Source of the DNA: Channallabes apus
Lineage: Eukaryota; Chordata; Actinopteri; Siluriformes; Clariidae
Direction: 5' to 3'
DNA: 64,000 bases
Assembly (NCBI GenBank): GCA_030522415.1
Contig: CM060107.1
Coordinates: forward strand, 2,847,847-2,911,846
In this document: piece after piece, positions 10,119-21,785 of the stretch
How the letters are laid out: each line of letters opens with the position of its first letter
Position numbering within the stretch: the first letter of the stretch is position 1
Program-made: the position numbers and the translations under genes
Notes under the pieces: model-generated
What the model saw: only the letters and a program-made list of their open reading frames with translations
Databases searched by the model: none
Told to the model about the DNA's origin: nothing

Positions 10119-11366
10119 GCTGTCTAACTTGGGCTCTTGTTCTATGAGATGGTCCTGCTTGTTCTGCTTCTTCTTCTTCAAGCTCAGCTTCCCAGTCTTG
10201 TATATCTTCTTGAGGCCACTCTGGCCAGTAGCCTTGTTCTTCTTCCTGTTCTGTCCACGGTAAACCTTCAGTGCGTTCATATGGATCTGGTGCTTGTTGT
10301 CTGGGTCTTTCGTCATCTCTCTGATGATCTGATTGCAGACCCGAGGGTCCTGCTCTTGGAGACTCGGTGTCCTCCTGCGGAAACCTGTCTCTTATCTGGG
10401 CCGGATTTGGTGCCTTGCAGCAATGATTTAAATGGTACCATACGTCTTTACCTTGAACTTTTACTGCAGTTGGAGTTGCCAACACCACCTTGTATGGTCC
10501 TTCCCTTCTAGCTTGGTTCCACCTTCTTTTGAACACTCAGAGAAACACCCAATCACCAGGCAGTACAGTTCTTTCGTCTATGTCCTCTGCCTCGGCGTCC
10601 TCAGCTTGATCAGCTGCTCTCTGTCTGGTGTTGTCATGTATTGTAGCTCCCTTACCCTGTTGGAAAATAACTTTGTGTATTTCAGATAAGTGTTTCACAT
10701 AATGATCAAGTTCACTTTGCAGTTGTTCAAGTGTGGGGCCTTTATAGAGCCCGCGGGTAAAAGAAGTAAGCATGGGTCTGCCAGTAAGCATGTCATGCAG
10801 GGTTAGATACGTGTTGCGGTTAGTTTGCGATCTCATGCCCATTAAGGCTAATGGCAAGGCTTGAAACCAATCCATACTTGTATCTGCGCATATTTTAGCC
10901 AATTTTTAGAACTCCATTAGAACATTTTTAGAACTCCATTCGCTCTTTCTACCATCCCCTGAGATTGGGGATGATACACACATCCAAATCTGTGCTTGAT
11001 GTTCAACCACTGAGTTACTTTCTGTACTATCTTATTTGTGAAGTGTTTCCCATTGTCTGAACTGATTGTATCTGGAATTCCAAATCTTGGTATCACTTCT
11101 CTACACAGGAATTTTGCTACTGCCGTCGCATCTTCCTTAGCCATCGCTACAGCTTCTACCCATCTGCTAAACCTGTCTTCGACCACTAAGATGTATCGTT
11201 TTCCTTGTATTCTAGGTTCCCCCATATCTACATAGTCAAACATTATATGCCTGAATGGCCCATCTGGCTCTGGGATGTGTCCTATCGGTGATGTGAAATG
11301 CTTTCTAATGTTAAATCTGGCACAGATGTCGCAAAACTGTGATAATGTTCGATGAACCATTGGACC
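10119..11366 (-). pseudogene. pol: Retroviral integrase: catalytic core and C-terminal domain (pol, 3' part)
   Basis: The zinc-finger CC half (CDIC, about 11333-11322) is followed by the DDE core: Asp in FDYVDM, Asp in SSDNGKHF and Glu in GMVERANG, the last two with exactly 35 residues between them. All three acids are present. The C-terminal domain (10536-10119) has the GPYKVVL/TPTAVKV pattern of gamma/epsilon integrases, then a long acidic, Pro/Glu-rich tail. Lesions: a roughly 22-bp tandem duplication (TTTTTAGAACTCCATT twice, about 10902-10940) that breaks the frame, a TGA at 10537-10539, and the solo LTR at the end. The HH half of the zinc finger lies 7.6 kb away, beyond a transposon. It cannot give active integrase. 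Confidence 0.85.
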
Positions 11367-11559
11367 TACAGTGGGAGCCACGCCAAATAGCCGCGACAGT
11401 GTGGCTGAAGTGTGAATGGCGTGTGAATGGCCTTTGCACGCCGTAATCCCCCCTCCCTTTTCTGGCTGAAAGGCGTGTCAAGATTTCACAGTAAACACGC
11501 CCATTCAAGCCCAATTTATTCATTTACCTGGTGCCACCACTAGATGGCGCTTCGTTCTC

Positions 11560-12264
11560 AAGAACACGTTAAAACAAGCCAGCTGCGCTGAGTTGCAATC
11601 ACGTGATTTTAACAACCCGCCTCCACCCCCGCCGAACTGACGCTACTAAACTACAGAGATGAAGATGGCGGCTTAACGGACTATTCGTGGTAAGTGATGT
11701 TTTATTTTATAAAATGTGTTTGGGGTAGTTTACAGTTTATTTCCCAGTTTAGTTTTTTATTGGCTGTTTTAAATATCACTGGCAGCAGCAGCAGCAGCGG
11801 TCAGATGTGACTTTAGAGAACTTAATGATCTGTTTACCAAGTCTGGAGTTAATATTACAGCTTACTGTCAGTGTCACACACTCACAATGTCACTCCACTT
11901 TAACTCAAAAACATGCTCAAGCTTCGACAATACTATTAATGTCCCTATTACAAGAGCTGCACTACCCGATGAGGAGTGTTTGTGTTCTCTGTAAATACTG
12001 AGAGAATCTCACCGCGTGTTGTCTGGATAAATTCAGCGCTTATTTATTCTCTGGTTAAGAGTTAATCTGCAGGTTATTTCTGTGACTGTAATATAATGTG
12101 ATGCAGTTGATGAGGGACACAGACTGAGGGGAGCTGTACAGGAGCTAGTAACGCTCATAACCAGGTTTATATTTTATACACTTTCCGCGGTAGCGCGAGC
12201 GCTTAGTTAATGAGCTGAATAACAACACAGAAGTGTTTATCAGTTAGGAGGAGGAGGAGGGGGG

Positions 12265-12302
<38 letters not shown>

Positions 12303-13062
12303 GGCTTCAGTAAGTTATAGTTTGGCTTCAGGGATGAACTAATGCTCATATACGAGTGTTATATCGCTTAACTTATTTGTATGAGAAGCGCATTAAGTAA
12401 ATTCCCGGTTAATTTAATGCAGACGATAATACAGACAGTCACTGGTTAACACTAACACTGTTCACTGGTTAACATTAGCACAGGCAGATTATTTACATTA
12501 CAGAATCCCCAAAGCAGTACTTTACACACTCTGTGGTAAATAGGTTTATTAATATATTTTATTTTTATTAGAACTATATGTTCTGTAAAGTTTATTTATC
12601 TTTGTCTTGACTAAATTCTCCTGTTGTCTTTAAGCAGAGCTCCGCTGTGGAGGATTGGGGGTCAGACGGCTGACGGCTGGACTTTTGGAGCTACAGGACT
12701 GGAGGAGCCTGAACAAGCTGTTGAGGGAGCTGTAGGAGGGATGACGTCACAGTCCGACAGCTTTAGAATGATGTTTGATCTGGTCTACTGTATATTCTGA
12801 ACATAGAACTGCAAAATGTCTGATACAGTACTTTGGGGGAAACAAAGACTTAAACTGTTAAGTAATAACATTATTAATAACAAATATGTAATAGTTTTGA
12901 TATTTGAAAATGTTTTATTTTAATGTAAAAGGATTATAGATAGAGACTTATAAGCAGCTGGTGTATCCGGGTTGTTTAATGAACTTTAAGCAAAAAGACA
13001 ACATGTATTCATCTGTTTTATATAAATTACTGTTTTAACTTTGACTAGTTTTGGAAGAATAA
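11560..13062 (+). ncRNA. Putative transposon-borne transcription unit (two exons, little coding)
   Basis: A GC-rich block with CAATCACGTGATTT and an AAGATGGCGGC (YY1-like) start region at about 11660-11672 is followed by CGTG/GTAAGTGATG, a strong donor (about 11690). A matching acceptor CTCCTGTTGTCTTTAAGCAG lies at about 12620-12640. The downstream exon (from about 12640) has no long frame and ends near AATAAA at about 13057. In exon 1 the only frame from ATG is five codons (MKMAA). It looks like a captured or resident TATA-less promoter with an untranslated or non-coding transcript. Splicing and transcription are inferred from motifs only. Confidence 0.35.
12268..12299. repeat. (GT)n microsatellite
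   Basis: About 15 GT units within the transposon's putative intron. Confidence 0.9.
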
Positions 13063-13624
13063 ATTGAATTGTTAAAGTGATGTTTTGCGTGTTTTAATTT
13101 TGGGGGATTGTTTGGGTATTTAAAAATTGTTTAGTTGAACCAACAACTTCAATTGGCAAAAAATGGGACACAACTTTGTTTTAAATTGTCAAAGAGTTGG
13201 GCTGAAAATAATAATAATTATTATTGATCATAGAAACAAATGAAACCAGTTAAACACTTGATTATATGTATTTGTGTTTGTGATTGTGACCCATAATAAT
13301 TTTTTCTCAGTATAAATAAATGTTTTGGGTTTTAAGAACTCCAAAAGAGCAACGACAAACTTGGTATTCTCCATTGCGGTTTCTCACCTTCCACTCCTGA
13401 GTATGACATGGTGTTAATTGCTCTGTGTGTGTGTGTGTGTGTGTGTTTTTGGCGGGGGGATGGGTGTGTGTGTGTTTTCGGCTGTTCAGCAGTTCTAAAC
13501 ACAAGCACAGTTTTTGTCCTTAACTAAAATACTTCAATACGTTAATAATGAATTTATTTTGCTGAATAAGGTAATAAGCGATGTTTAAACCAAACCAGTA
13601 AGTTAAGTAAGTGTTCCATACATT

Positions 13625-16486
13625 AGATAGATAGATAGATAGTTTATTTCAGTTCAACACTGAAAAAAGGTGTAGGCTGAAGCCTTGCTTATTATGCCTA
13701 CCCTTTGTACATCAACAAATGATGAGCGACACTTTACAGTAAATTGCACAAAATATTGTCAACAAATATTGTCACTTGTGCACATAAACAAAACATGTCA
13801 AAATTAATTATTCTTTCACTTGGGAAGAGAAGAGAAATTTGGAAAAGAAAATAATCATGTCTATATACAGTATATATATTACTTTGTCATATATTCACTA
13901 AACACCTTGTCTTTAAACATTTTTTTAAATCTATGAAGTGAATTACATAATTTTAATTCCATATCACATTTATTCCATAAATTAACCCCTTTAACGGAAA
14001 TGCATTTATTCTTTAAATTTGTTCTGGCCCTTATTTTGCTAAACATGAACATTCCTCTTAGACAGTAGTACTGGCTGACTTTAATTTTGAACAGCCTCTG
14101 GATGCAGCTGGGAAGTAAATTATTATAGGCTTTATACATTATTTGTGCAGTATACAAATCAACTAGATCCACAAATTTCAAAACTTTAGATTTTATAAAC
14201 AATTTATTTGTGTGTTCATAATAATCGGCCTTATTAACAATCCTTATTGCTTTTTTTTGTAACACAGATATTGGGTTTAAATAAGTTTTATAAGTATGCC
14301 CCCATACCTCCACACAATAAGTGATGTATGGAAATATGAGTGTACAATACAATATGCGTAATGTTTTATTATCCAATACATACTTTAATCTGTTAAGAAT
14401 TCCAACTGATTTAGAGATTTTTGTCTTAATAAAATTAATATGTGGTTTCCAATTCAGTTTGTTGTCAATTATTACTCCCAAAAATTTAATTTTGGAGACT
14501 CTTTCTATTTCCTCATTATTAATTCTTATTTTCACATCATGATTAATTTTTTGATTACTAAAAATTATGAACTTAGTTTTAGTCAAATTCAATGAAAGCT
14601 TACTATCATCTAACCAACTTTTAAGCCTCAGCAATTCATTTTCCACTGTGTTCAGAAGCTGTTTCAAATTTTTACCTGATAAATATAAAGTAGTGTCATC
14701 AGCAAATAATAAAAATTTTAATACATTGGACACTTTATCAATATCATTAACATACAACACAAATAATTTAGGGCCCAATACTGAACCTTGTGGAACACCG
14801 CATGTAACTTCCAATAAGTCAGATTTGTCATTATTAATTTGTACATACTGATGTCTGCTTTCCAGGTAGCTTTTTATCCAGTCTAACGCTTTTCCTCTTA
14901 TTCCATAATTTAACAATTTCTTCACTAATAAATCATAATCAGTTGTATCAAATGCTTTCTTTAAATCTAAAAATACTCCCAATGTATATTCCTTGTTTTC
15001 TACTGCAGTTGAGATATCTTCAACCATTTTCATTACTGCCATTGAAGTCGACCTCTTAGTCCTAAATCCGAATTGATATTCACTCAGTAAATTATGTTTT
15101 TCTATAAATTTGTCAAGCCTCTGCACAAATACTTTCTCTAAGATTTTTGAAAACTGCGGCAGAAGAGCAATTGGTCTGTAATTAGAGAAGGAATAATGAT
15201 CTCCTCCTTTAAAGATCGGAATAACTTTTGCCATTTTCATTTTACTAGGAAAGATACCGGTTAAGAAAGACAGACTACAAATGTAAGCAAAAGGTTTTGC
15301 TATACTCACAATTATATTTTTTAATAATGACATGTCTAGATCATCACAATCGGTGGAATATTTACTCTTGCAATTATTAACTGTTAGAAGTATTTCTTTT
15401 TCATCTACAGCCTGAATAAACATTGTATACTTATTACATAAGTTTTTTACTTCATTCACTGATCCATGTTTAGTAATTTTTTCTGCTAATTTAGATCCAA
15501 CATTTACAAAATACTTATTAAATTCATTGACAATATCTTCCCCTTTATTTATACTTTGATTATCATCATTTACAAAACGATTTGGGTAATCAAAACTACA
15601 TGTATTATTTTTAAGTATACCATTAAGTACCTTCCATGTTGCTTTTACATTGTTTTTATGGATATTCAATAACCTATTGTAATAGTCCTTCTTACTGAAT
15701 CTTATTATATTTTGTAATTTATTTTTGTAAGTCTTATAATCACTTTCTGCTTGTTTTGATCTTGTTGTTAGAAATTTCGTGAATAGGACATTTTTCTTTT
15801 TACATGCCTTCTCTATTCCTTTAGAAATCCATGGTTTATATACATTCTTTTGCTTTATTATAATCCTCTTAGATGAACAATGTTTATTAATTTGCTCATT
15901 TAATATATTCAAGAACACTTCATACGCCTTACTGGGATTGCTATATGCATAAACTTCATCCCAATTTTGTATTTTTAAATCTTCATTAAGAGCATCTATT
16001 GCCTCTTGTGTTCTATTGCGAATAATTTTATAACTATTAGTCCTTTTTTTGAGGGGGGGATTTTTCAATAAATCATAGAAAATCACAAAAACTGGAAGAT
16101 GGTCTGTGATATCATTGATAAGCAACCCTCCTAGTCTTTTTCCTTTTAATTCATTAGTATATATATGATCTATTAATGTTGCTGTATCTTTTGTCAATCT
16201 ACTAGGTTTTGTTATCATTGAAATCAAACCATAACTGTACAGTGCATCAATAAAATTAGCAATTCTCTTACTTCCATGTGGATTTAGTAAATCAATGTTA
16301 AGATCACCACATATGATGTTTACCTTATTTTTAATTGATTGGTCGAACATATCAAATAACTCTTTTGTAAATTTATCAATGCATGTGCCTGGAGCTCTGT
16401 ACACACAATTGATCATTATATTTTTTGTACTTTTTGTTTCAATTTCAATTGTTACACACTCCAAAACATTTTCTATGGCAAATTAA
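13625..16486 (-). mobile_element. LINE (non-LTR retrotransposon), 5'-truncated, long open ORF2
   Basis: The frame 16464-13879 is open for 861 aa. It starts within the AP-endonuclease (GDLNIDLL, then DHLPVFV, whose His is catalytic), then reverse transcriptase with LFADDTTLYL as the YADD-like active site (about 14705), and the C-terminal LQKKAIRIV region usual in CR1/L2/Daphne-type teleost LINEs. The first half of the endonuclease is missing, so it was 5'-truncated on insertion. The 3' end is (AGAT)n at 13625-13641 with no poly(A), again as in CR1/L2-type elements. An unbroken frame this long means recent insertion, later than the transposon that contains it. Clade is tentative; no clear target duplication. 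Confidence 0.8.
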
Positions 16487-16783
16487 AGTACTGTGTATAA
16501 CCAAGTGCCCTAGCAAACAGTTACAGTACAGTTTACAGTACATACAGAGTGTGTGCGCTGGGGGGATTGGAAGGTGAGTGAGAATACTCATTTACAAGAC
16601 AAAAGACGGTCAGAGGCAGGGCCGTTCTAGACCAGACAACACGGGGTGGGGGGAGGGGGGCATCATGTTCGAGCACTGTTTTTACCTGGCCTTACTGTAT
16701 AGTAACAGTATTGTATTTGCTGAATTGTGTTGAGGCACGCAAACCCCCAGACCACAATAAGGTGGCAATCCCTCAGGGGGAAA

Positions 16784-16858
<75 letters not shown>

Positions 16859-17371
16859 CCTTAATCCAGATTTTATCAATCAATGACATAACATTTATCT
16901 AAGCTGGATGGTCAAATTCTCAAAAACGTTTAACCTAAAGTAAGACTTAACACACTATAACTAAAATATTTACAAAACTGAAAGGTTGTCTAATGAATAA
17001 TAAAAAATACAAACTAAATTAAAACAGATGGGCTGTTGAACAGATCATAATATGTTTTATGTTTTCTGATTATAAATGATATATGGGTTGATTTTAGAAA
17101 GGCTAAATCAAATAGCTAGTTTTGGTCATGTCAGTCCAGTAACTATACTATGTAAAAGTAATTATAATATGAATTAATTAAGGGCAGGACCTAACCTAAT
17201 GTTAATAATTTACACCATGATAACATTAGTATTCATGTTTTTGTATATATTTTTAAATGTTCAAAAATGAACGTTTCAGAGTATATAATTTGTCGTGTCT
17301 GTGATTGAGACCCATGAGTTAAATTGAAATATTTTTTATAGGTAGTAAGCCAGGTTTTAGTAACCTTGGAT
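16487..17371. repeat. Noncoding transposon interior with poly(A)/(TA)n tract
   Basis: At 16785-16816 there is a run of about 31 A, followed to 16853 by (TA)n. The rest is AT-rich and noncoding; the GGGG-rich stretch at about 16640 is low complexity. I see no gene. Confidence 0.7.
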
Positions 17372-18046
17372 AAACCAGCATGTAAGCCCTCTCTCGCGCA
17401 CGCGCTCTCACGCTATCTGTCGCACTCACACACACACACAGACACACACAAATAATACATGAAATCGCGTAAAACCAAATGAAACTAGGGTAAAAATATG
17501 AGCAGTAAAATACAGTAGTATCCTGTAGGTGATTCCTGTCCTGTGATAACAGGCACTAACACTCTAGAACTGTTTACTTCTGTTAGTTTTGTTTTCAAGT
17601 GTGAATGTTTATGGGGATTAAATCTGTCTCTGCTGCTGCATCTATACACCGTTGTGATAAGTGATTGATGCCCCATCAGATCTTTAATGTGGGACATTAT
17701 GCTGGTTAAATGACTAAAGACACACTGATCCGTGTGGACAGATATTTGTTCCAGATATTATGCGCCATTAATCAATTTGTTATGCCAATTTGACTTTCAG
17801 CGAAAACATAAAAAATATAACGAAAACAAACCCAAGCAGAAGTTACATTTTAAGCTTTACTTTCAAATTCAAATTTTATTTTTCACATACACAGCGCGAT
17901 ATGCAGTAAAAAGCTTTGGGTGCTTTAGGTGAGGCTCGAACTCAGCATTGCTTCACCTGGACCGCTTTATAAGTATCACGCGCTAACCGATTGCGCCACG
18001 GGAGCCACACGGAGGTTGGTCTTGTCAGAGTATCCTCTCTCTCGTG

Positions 18047-18092
<46 letters not shown>

Positions 18093-18420
18093 AAATTGCG
18101 TAAAACCCAATGAAATATAAGCAGTAAAAAAAAAAATCAGTAAAAATACATTAGTATAACAGGCGCTAACCCTCTGGAACTTTTTTTTTTACTATTGTTT
18201 CCATGTGTTTAAGTGATTAATGCCCCATCAGATCTTTTGACGGGGGAGCATTATGCATGATTCCATATGGGCAGATATTTATTCCAGGTTGCATGCGGCA
18301 TTAATTGCATTTCTTATGCCACTTGTAGACTATCAGTGAAAAAATCAGCGAAAACATCATCAAAAATATAACGAAAACAAACCCAAGCAGACGTTACATT
18401 TTGAGCTTTACTTTGCAGCA
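17372..18420. repeat. Two diverged direct copies flanking a SINE
   Basis: About 17372-17860 and 18012-18415 share order and sequence: CTCTC...CGCACACACAC, a TGAAAT..GCGTAAAACC block, GCCCCATCAGATCTTT, a GCAGATATTT/ACAGATATTT block, and AACGAAAACAAACCCAAGCAG. The second copy is shorter. CA microsatellites lie in each (17427-17450, 18052-18089). No coding frame was found. This is an internal duplication of the transposon. Confidence 0.7.
17860..18005 (-). mobile_element. SINE-like element with tRNA-Ile(UAU) head
   Basis: The minus strand from 18005 reads GCTCCCGTGGCGCAATCGG then TTAGCGCG, with ACTTATA at the anticodon arm and AGTTCGAGCCTCACC as the T arm. This is the vertebrate tRNA-Ile(UAU) pattern, including the spacer that in that gene is an intron. 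The variable/T-stem region is about 8 nt short and the acceptor stem is imperfect (GCTCCC/AAAGCA), so it is not a working tRNA gene. After 17921 it passes into CTGCATATCGCGCTGTGTAT and ATAAAATTTGAATTTGAA, a tail shared with the fragment at 54706-54795. Box A and box B give it a Pol III promoter. Confidence 0.65.
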
Positions 18421-18970
18421 AAATATTATCTATCAGTATATTAAATGGAACGGGGTAAAATACACCGTAATGTAAAATACTGTACATAGCCTGCGTTTTT
18501 ATTCCGTACCTACAATGATCGGTATAGACAAATTACAGCCACTACCGTGTCTTTAAGGATCATTTCAGGATGTCTTAAAAAATATTTCATTAACTAATTT
18601 TATTAATTCATTATTAAATAATAAATAGCATAATCATCATGGGTTGTGTATTGAGTGATTTAACAAATCTGTTTTATTAATCGGTCTGTTGTTGTTGTTT
18701 TTTCATCTATTTATGAAACTATGTTGACAATACAAGAACTGTCTGTATATTAAAGATACGGTATTGGGCTTCCTGGTCACTGCAATTAACTGTGCCAGTC
18801 AATGCTCCATCTGGCGGAATTATACGGCATTGCAACCATCTTTTTAGAAAGCGCATGGGGGCGTTTATGGGGCGGGGCATCGTTAACTGCGTCATCGCGG
18901 GGGATCACATTCCATGCACGAAGCCTGCATTAACCCTTCATGGATCTGCCACGGAGCAGTCATGCTCCAG
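18421..18970. other. Right interior of the TA transposon
   Basis: AT-rich to about 18780, then GC-richer near the right TIR (gggcgtttatggggcgggg). Short frames only. No gene or other repeat recognised. Confidence 0.5.
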
Positions 18971-18998
18971 GCGGCTGTTTGACGTGGCTCCCACTGTA

Positions 18999-19191
18999 AA
19001 TAAGGCGACCACCATTCCTTTTTATCACTTCCCCTCTTGCTACGTGATCATTTCCATGAACTTGTTTTATCAGGAAATTTAAAAGGAAATTTTGTGGTGC
19101 TACAAAACGCCCATCTGCACTTTGCCATACATTAGTATCACTATTTATGGTTGCTCCTCTTTTGATCCATTTACGAATCTCTTCTCCTGAT
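18999..19191 (-). pseudogene. pol: Integrase N-terminal zinc-finger half (pol fragment)
   Basis: A minus-strand frame with WIKRGATINS...APQNFLL and then HGNDH (about 19058-19044), the H-X3-H of the integrase HHCC finger. The matching C-X2-C lies at about 11333-11322 beyond the TA transposon; with the insertion removed the HH-CC distance is about 27 residues, close to normal. The SINE follows directly upstream. A one-base discrepancy remains at the transposon junction, so the frame was probably broken by another small indel as well. Confidence 0.75.
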
Positions 19192-19394
19192 ACATTCATA
19201 CATTTACATTTAGGCATTTGGCAGACGCTCTTATCCAGAGCGACTTACATTTTTATCTCATTACACAATTGAGCACTTGAGGGTTAAGGGCCTTGCTCAA
19301 GGGCCCAACAGTGGCAACTTGGTGGTTGTGGGGTTTGAACCTGGGATCTTCCGAACCGTAGTCCAATGCCTTAACCACTGAGCTACCCCTGGCC
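19192..19394 (-). mobile_element. tRNA-derived SINE inserted in pol
   Basis: The minus strand has GGTAGCTCAGTGG (box A) and GGTTCAAACCCC (box B), then a tail with GTAAGTCGCTCTGGATAAGA and AAATGTAAATG. CCTGAT occurs at both edges (19186-19191 and 19395-19400), fitting a target duplication. It is the full-length form; a 5' half of the same family sits at 61134-61216. Confidence 0.85.
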
Positions 19395-19440
19395 CCTGAT
19401 GCCCCTGATCTCCCTCTGCTGGGGTCATTATACGGTTATA

Positions 19441-21273
19441 TTATATGGTTAATTCAGGTGCAGAGAGTATTACATCGTATCCTGTTCTTCTAGCATTTGT
19501 AATTACAAACGATGGACTGGTCAGGAGTGCGTGTAATGCGTGGGTGGTGTACAGCGTTACTGGATGTCCCATAGTAATTGAGGTTGCTTTCTCATAAGCA
19601 AATGCTGCGGCTGCCACCCCTCGGGCACAGGGAGGCATACCATTTTCAATATTATCAAGCGCTATACTATAATATGCAATTGGTTGTTTGCTAGGACGTT
19701 GTTGTTGGGTCAAAACCCCTGTGGCAAATCCGCCTCGCTCTGAGACATACAGGTGGAATGGTTTGTTGTACTCTGGACTAGCAAGTGCTGGGGCTGTACA
19801 GAGTTCTCTCTTTAGCTGTTCAAAAGCTTCTAGTGCTTCAGGTGTCCATTCTAACACTGCGCTATTTTTGGTCTGACCAGCTGCTTTGATTAATGCTCTT
19901 AAGGGTGCTGTTTTTAATGCAAAGTCACATATCCAGTCTCTGCTAAATCCTACCATGCCTAGAAAGGATAGCATCTCTTTTACAGTTCGTGGTTTAGGGG
20001 CTTTTACTATTGCTTCTATATGTTCTGGAGATATGTGCTTAGATGTTCCTTTCAATACTCTGCCTAGATACTCTACTTCTTGTCTACAGAATTTTAACTT
20101 TTCTCTACTAACTTTATGTCCATTTTCAGCTAGTCCTGTCAAGACTCTTAATGAATCTGCTTCACATTGTTCTCTGGTTGGACTACAAATCAGCAAATCA
20201 TCACAGTACTGAATCAAAGTACTTTTAATATTTATTGAGGCTAGGTCTTGAGTTAGTACTCGGTTAAATATTGATGGACTTTCGCAGTATCCCTGCGGTA
20301 AGCGACTGTAAGACAGCTGCTGTCCCGCGTATGTAAAGGCAAACAAGTGTTGTGATTCTGGACGTAGTGGAATATTAAAAAATGCTGAACATAGATCTAT
20401 GACAGTGTACCACTGAGTGTCTTCTGGTATATTAGACAGTAGTGTGTGTGGATCAGGCACTATAGGCAATTCTGCTTCTACAATTTGGTTTATGGCTCGT
20501 AAATCGTGCACGAGTCTCCATTTATCTGAGTTGGGCTTCCTGACAGGAAATATAGGAGTATTACAAGGACTCTTAGTGGGTATTAATACTCCAGCTTCTA
20601 ATAACCCATCTACAGTAGGTTTGATTCCTGCTATAGCTTGGGGTGTCAGTGGATATTTTCTTTGATAAGGCAATTTTGCATTTGGTCTCATTTTTACTAA
20701 GGCTTGTCCTCCAGACTTAACTAATCCTACATCTGTGGAGTGTCTTGTCCATAGTTTCTCTAGGATTGTTTTCAGTAATTCTTCCTCTAATACTAATTCT
20801 TTTTCATCTATCTGCCCTAACATCTTAACTGGCATTTGTGTGTGCAATGACAACGGCATGTTACACATCCCCCTCTGAGGGTGTTTTGACAACGTCATGT
20901 TCCCATCTATCTCTGTGTGTGTTGCCCTCATTCTATCTGTTCCTGAAAATGTTATTTTCAAAAATCTCTGATCTTGTGAAATATGTACAGAAGGGTCAGA
21001 GTTTTCTTCCCAATCAGTTACTTCAGCTGCTTCTTTGACCATCAGTCCTAATTCTTTGGACTGTGCATTTTCCCCCACTAATAAAGAAATGTGAGGTGCT
21101 GTGTTAGGTACTTGATGCCAATGTTCTATTCGTTCAGTCAGGCGCACAGTGATGGCTGCTCCTGGAGCACCTACAATTATATCTCCTAGTGCCACATCAG
21201 TGACTGTGTTTTCAATCACATCTGACCACAATTGTGCATATTCTTCATCTTGACTTCCTTGGTCATAATACAT
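19441..21273 (-). pseudogene. pol: Reverse transcriptase with pre-RT region and connection domain (pol)
   Basis: A 610-codon open section. The first ~190 residues precede RT and form a region that is not protease (contains HISLLVGENAQSKELG). RT proper has the usual LPYQRKYPL start, a VIDLCSAFFNIPL block, LPQGYCESPSIFN, and YCDD (about 20198-20209) where most retroviruses have YVDD or YMDD. The thumb and connection follow to the stop at 19441. RNase H would come next, but only about 15 codons separate this stop from integrase sequence, so RNase H seems deleted. The protease lies in another frame, so a 1-nt lesion is near 21280. Without RNase H this copy could not replicate by itself. Confidence 0.85.
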
Positions 21274-21293
21274 AGTACAGTGTAGCGGTAAGG

Positions 21294-21755
21294 TTACTCT
21301 TTTGCAATCTGGTCGTCATTGCATAATCCATTCTTCCCATAGACTCTGTGCTTGTTGAGCTCCTTTGCCAGAACACAATAGCCAGTATACTGTATCTTGT
21401 TTGTTGTCGGATTTTTTAGCAGTCCTTTAATGTTACATTGAATTTTTGCTTTAAGTTTGCACAACAATTCTCTTCCCAGCAAGTTGACTGGAGTAATAGG
21501 TGAGAATAGTAAAGGTGCTGTTATAGTGGTGTCTTCTAATGTTATTATTTGAGGCTCTGTAAAATGCAATATCTGTGAATGTCCCGAGAAGCCTGTGGTT
21601 TTTATCGTATTGCTTGAGAGAGGGAGCTGTGAGCCTTCACGTCCTATACATGAGTATGTAGCACCTGTGTCAATCATAAATGGAATTGGTTGTGAATTAT
21701 TTATAGACACCATTACAGTTGGTTCTTGTGGATGCAGTGTTGAGACGTACTGCAT
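21294..21755 (-). pseudogene. pro: Retroviral aspartic protease (pro)
   Basis: The active-site motif IDTGAT is seen at about 21675-21655, with the LLGRELL block of retroviral proteases at about 21475. It lies in the same frame as the capsid/NC part of gag, separated by one TGA at 21788-21786 followed by CGAGGC. That is the gamma/epsilon arrangement in which pol is made by stop-codon read-through. The protease domain itself is complete in length; downstream the frame shifts before RT. Confidence 0.8.
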
Positions 21756-21785
21756 CTGCTCCCCCTCTGGCTCATCTGGGCCTCG

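Larger units (their letters stand above)
11369..18996. mobile_element. TA-flanked DNA transposon with 26-bp TIRs, inserted in integrase
   Basis: The ends are inverted copies: CAGTGGGAGCCACG at 11369 and its complement ending at 18996. The similarity runs 26 bp with two mismatches (left to 11394, right from 18971). TA lies directly outside both ends (11367-11368, 18997-18998). Retroviral integrase continues on either side. Of 7628 bp about 2.9 kb is a later LINE. I find no transposase frame, so it is non-autonomous or the transposase is lost. Its left part is a GC-rich promoter-like block with a splice donor; its right part holds a duplicated segment and a tRNA-derived SINE. TA targets fit Tc1/mariner-type and some other families; I cannot name the superfamily. 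Confidence 0.75.

Noticed and set aside
17921..18005. Functional tRNA-Ile gene
   Set aside because: About 8 nt are missing near the T arm and the acceptor stem does not pair well; followed by a SINE-type tail.
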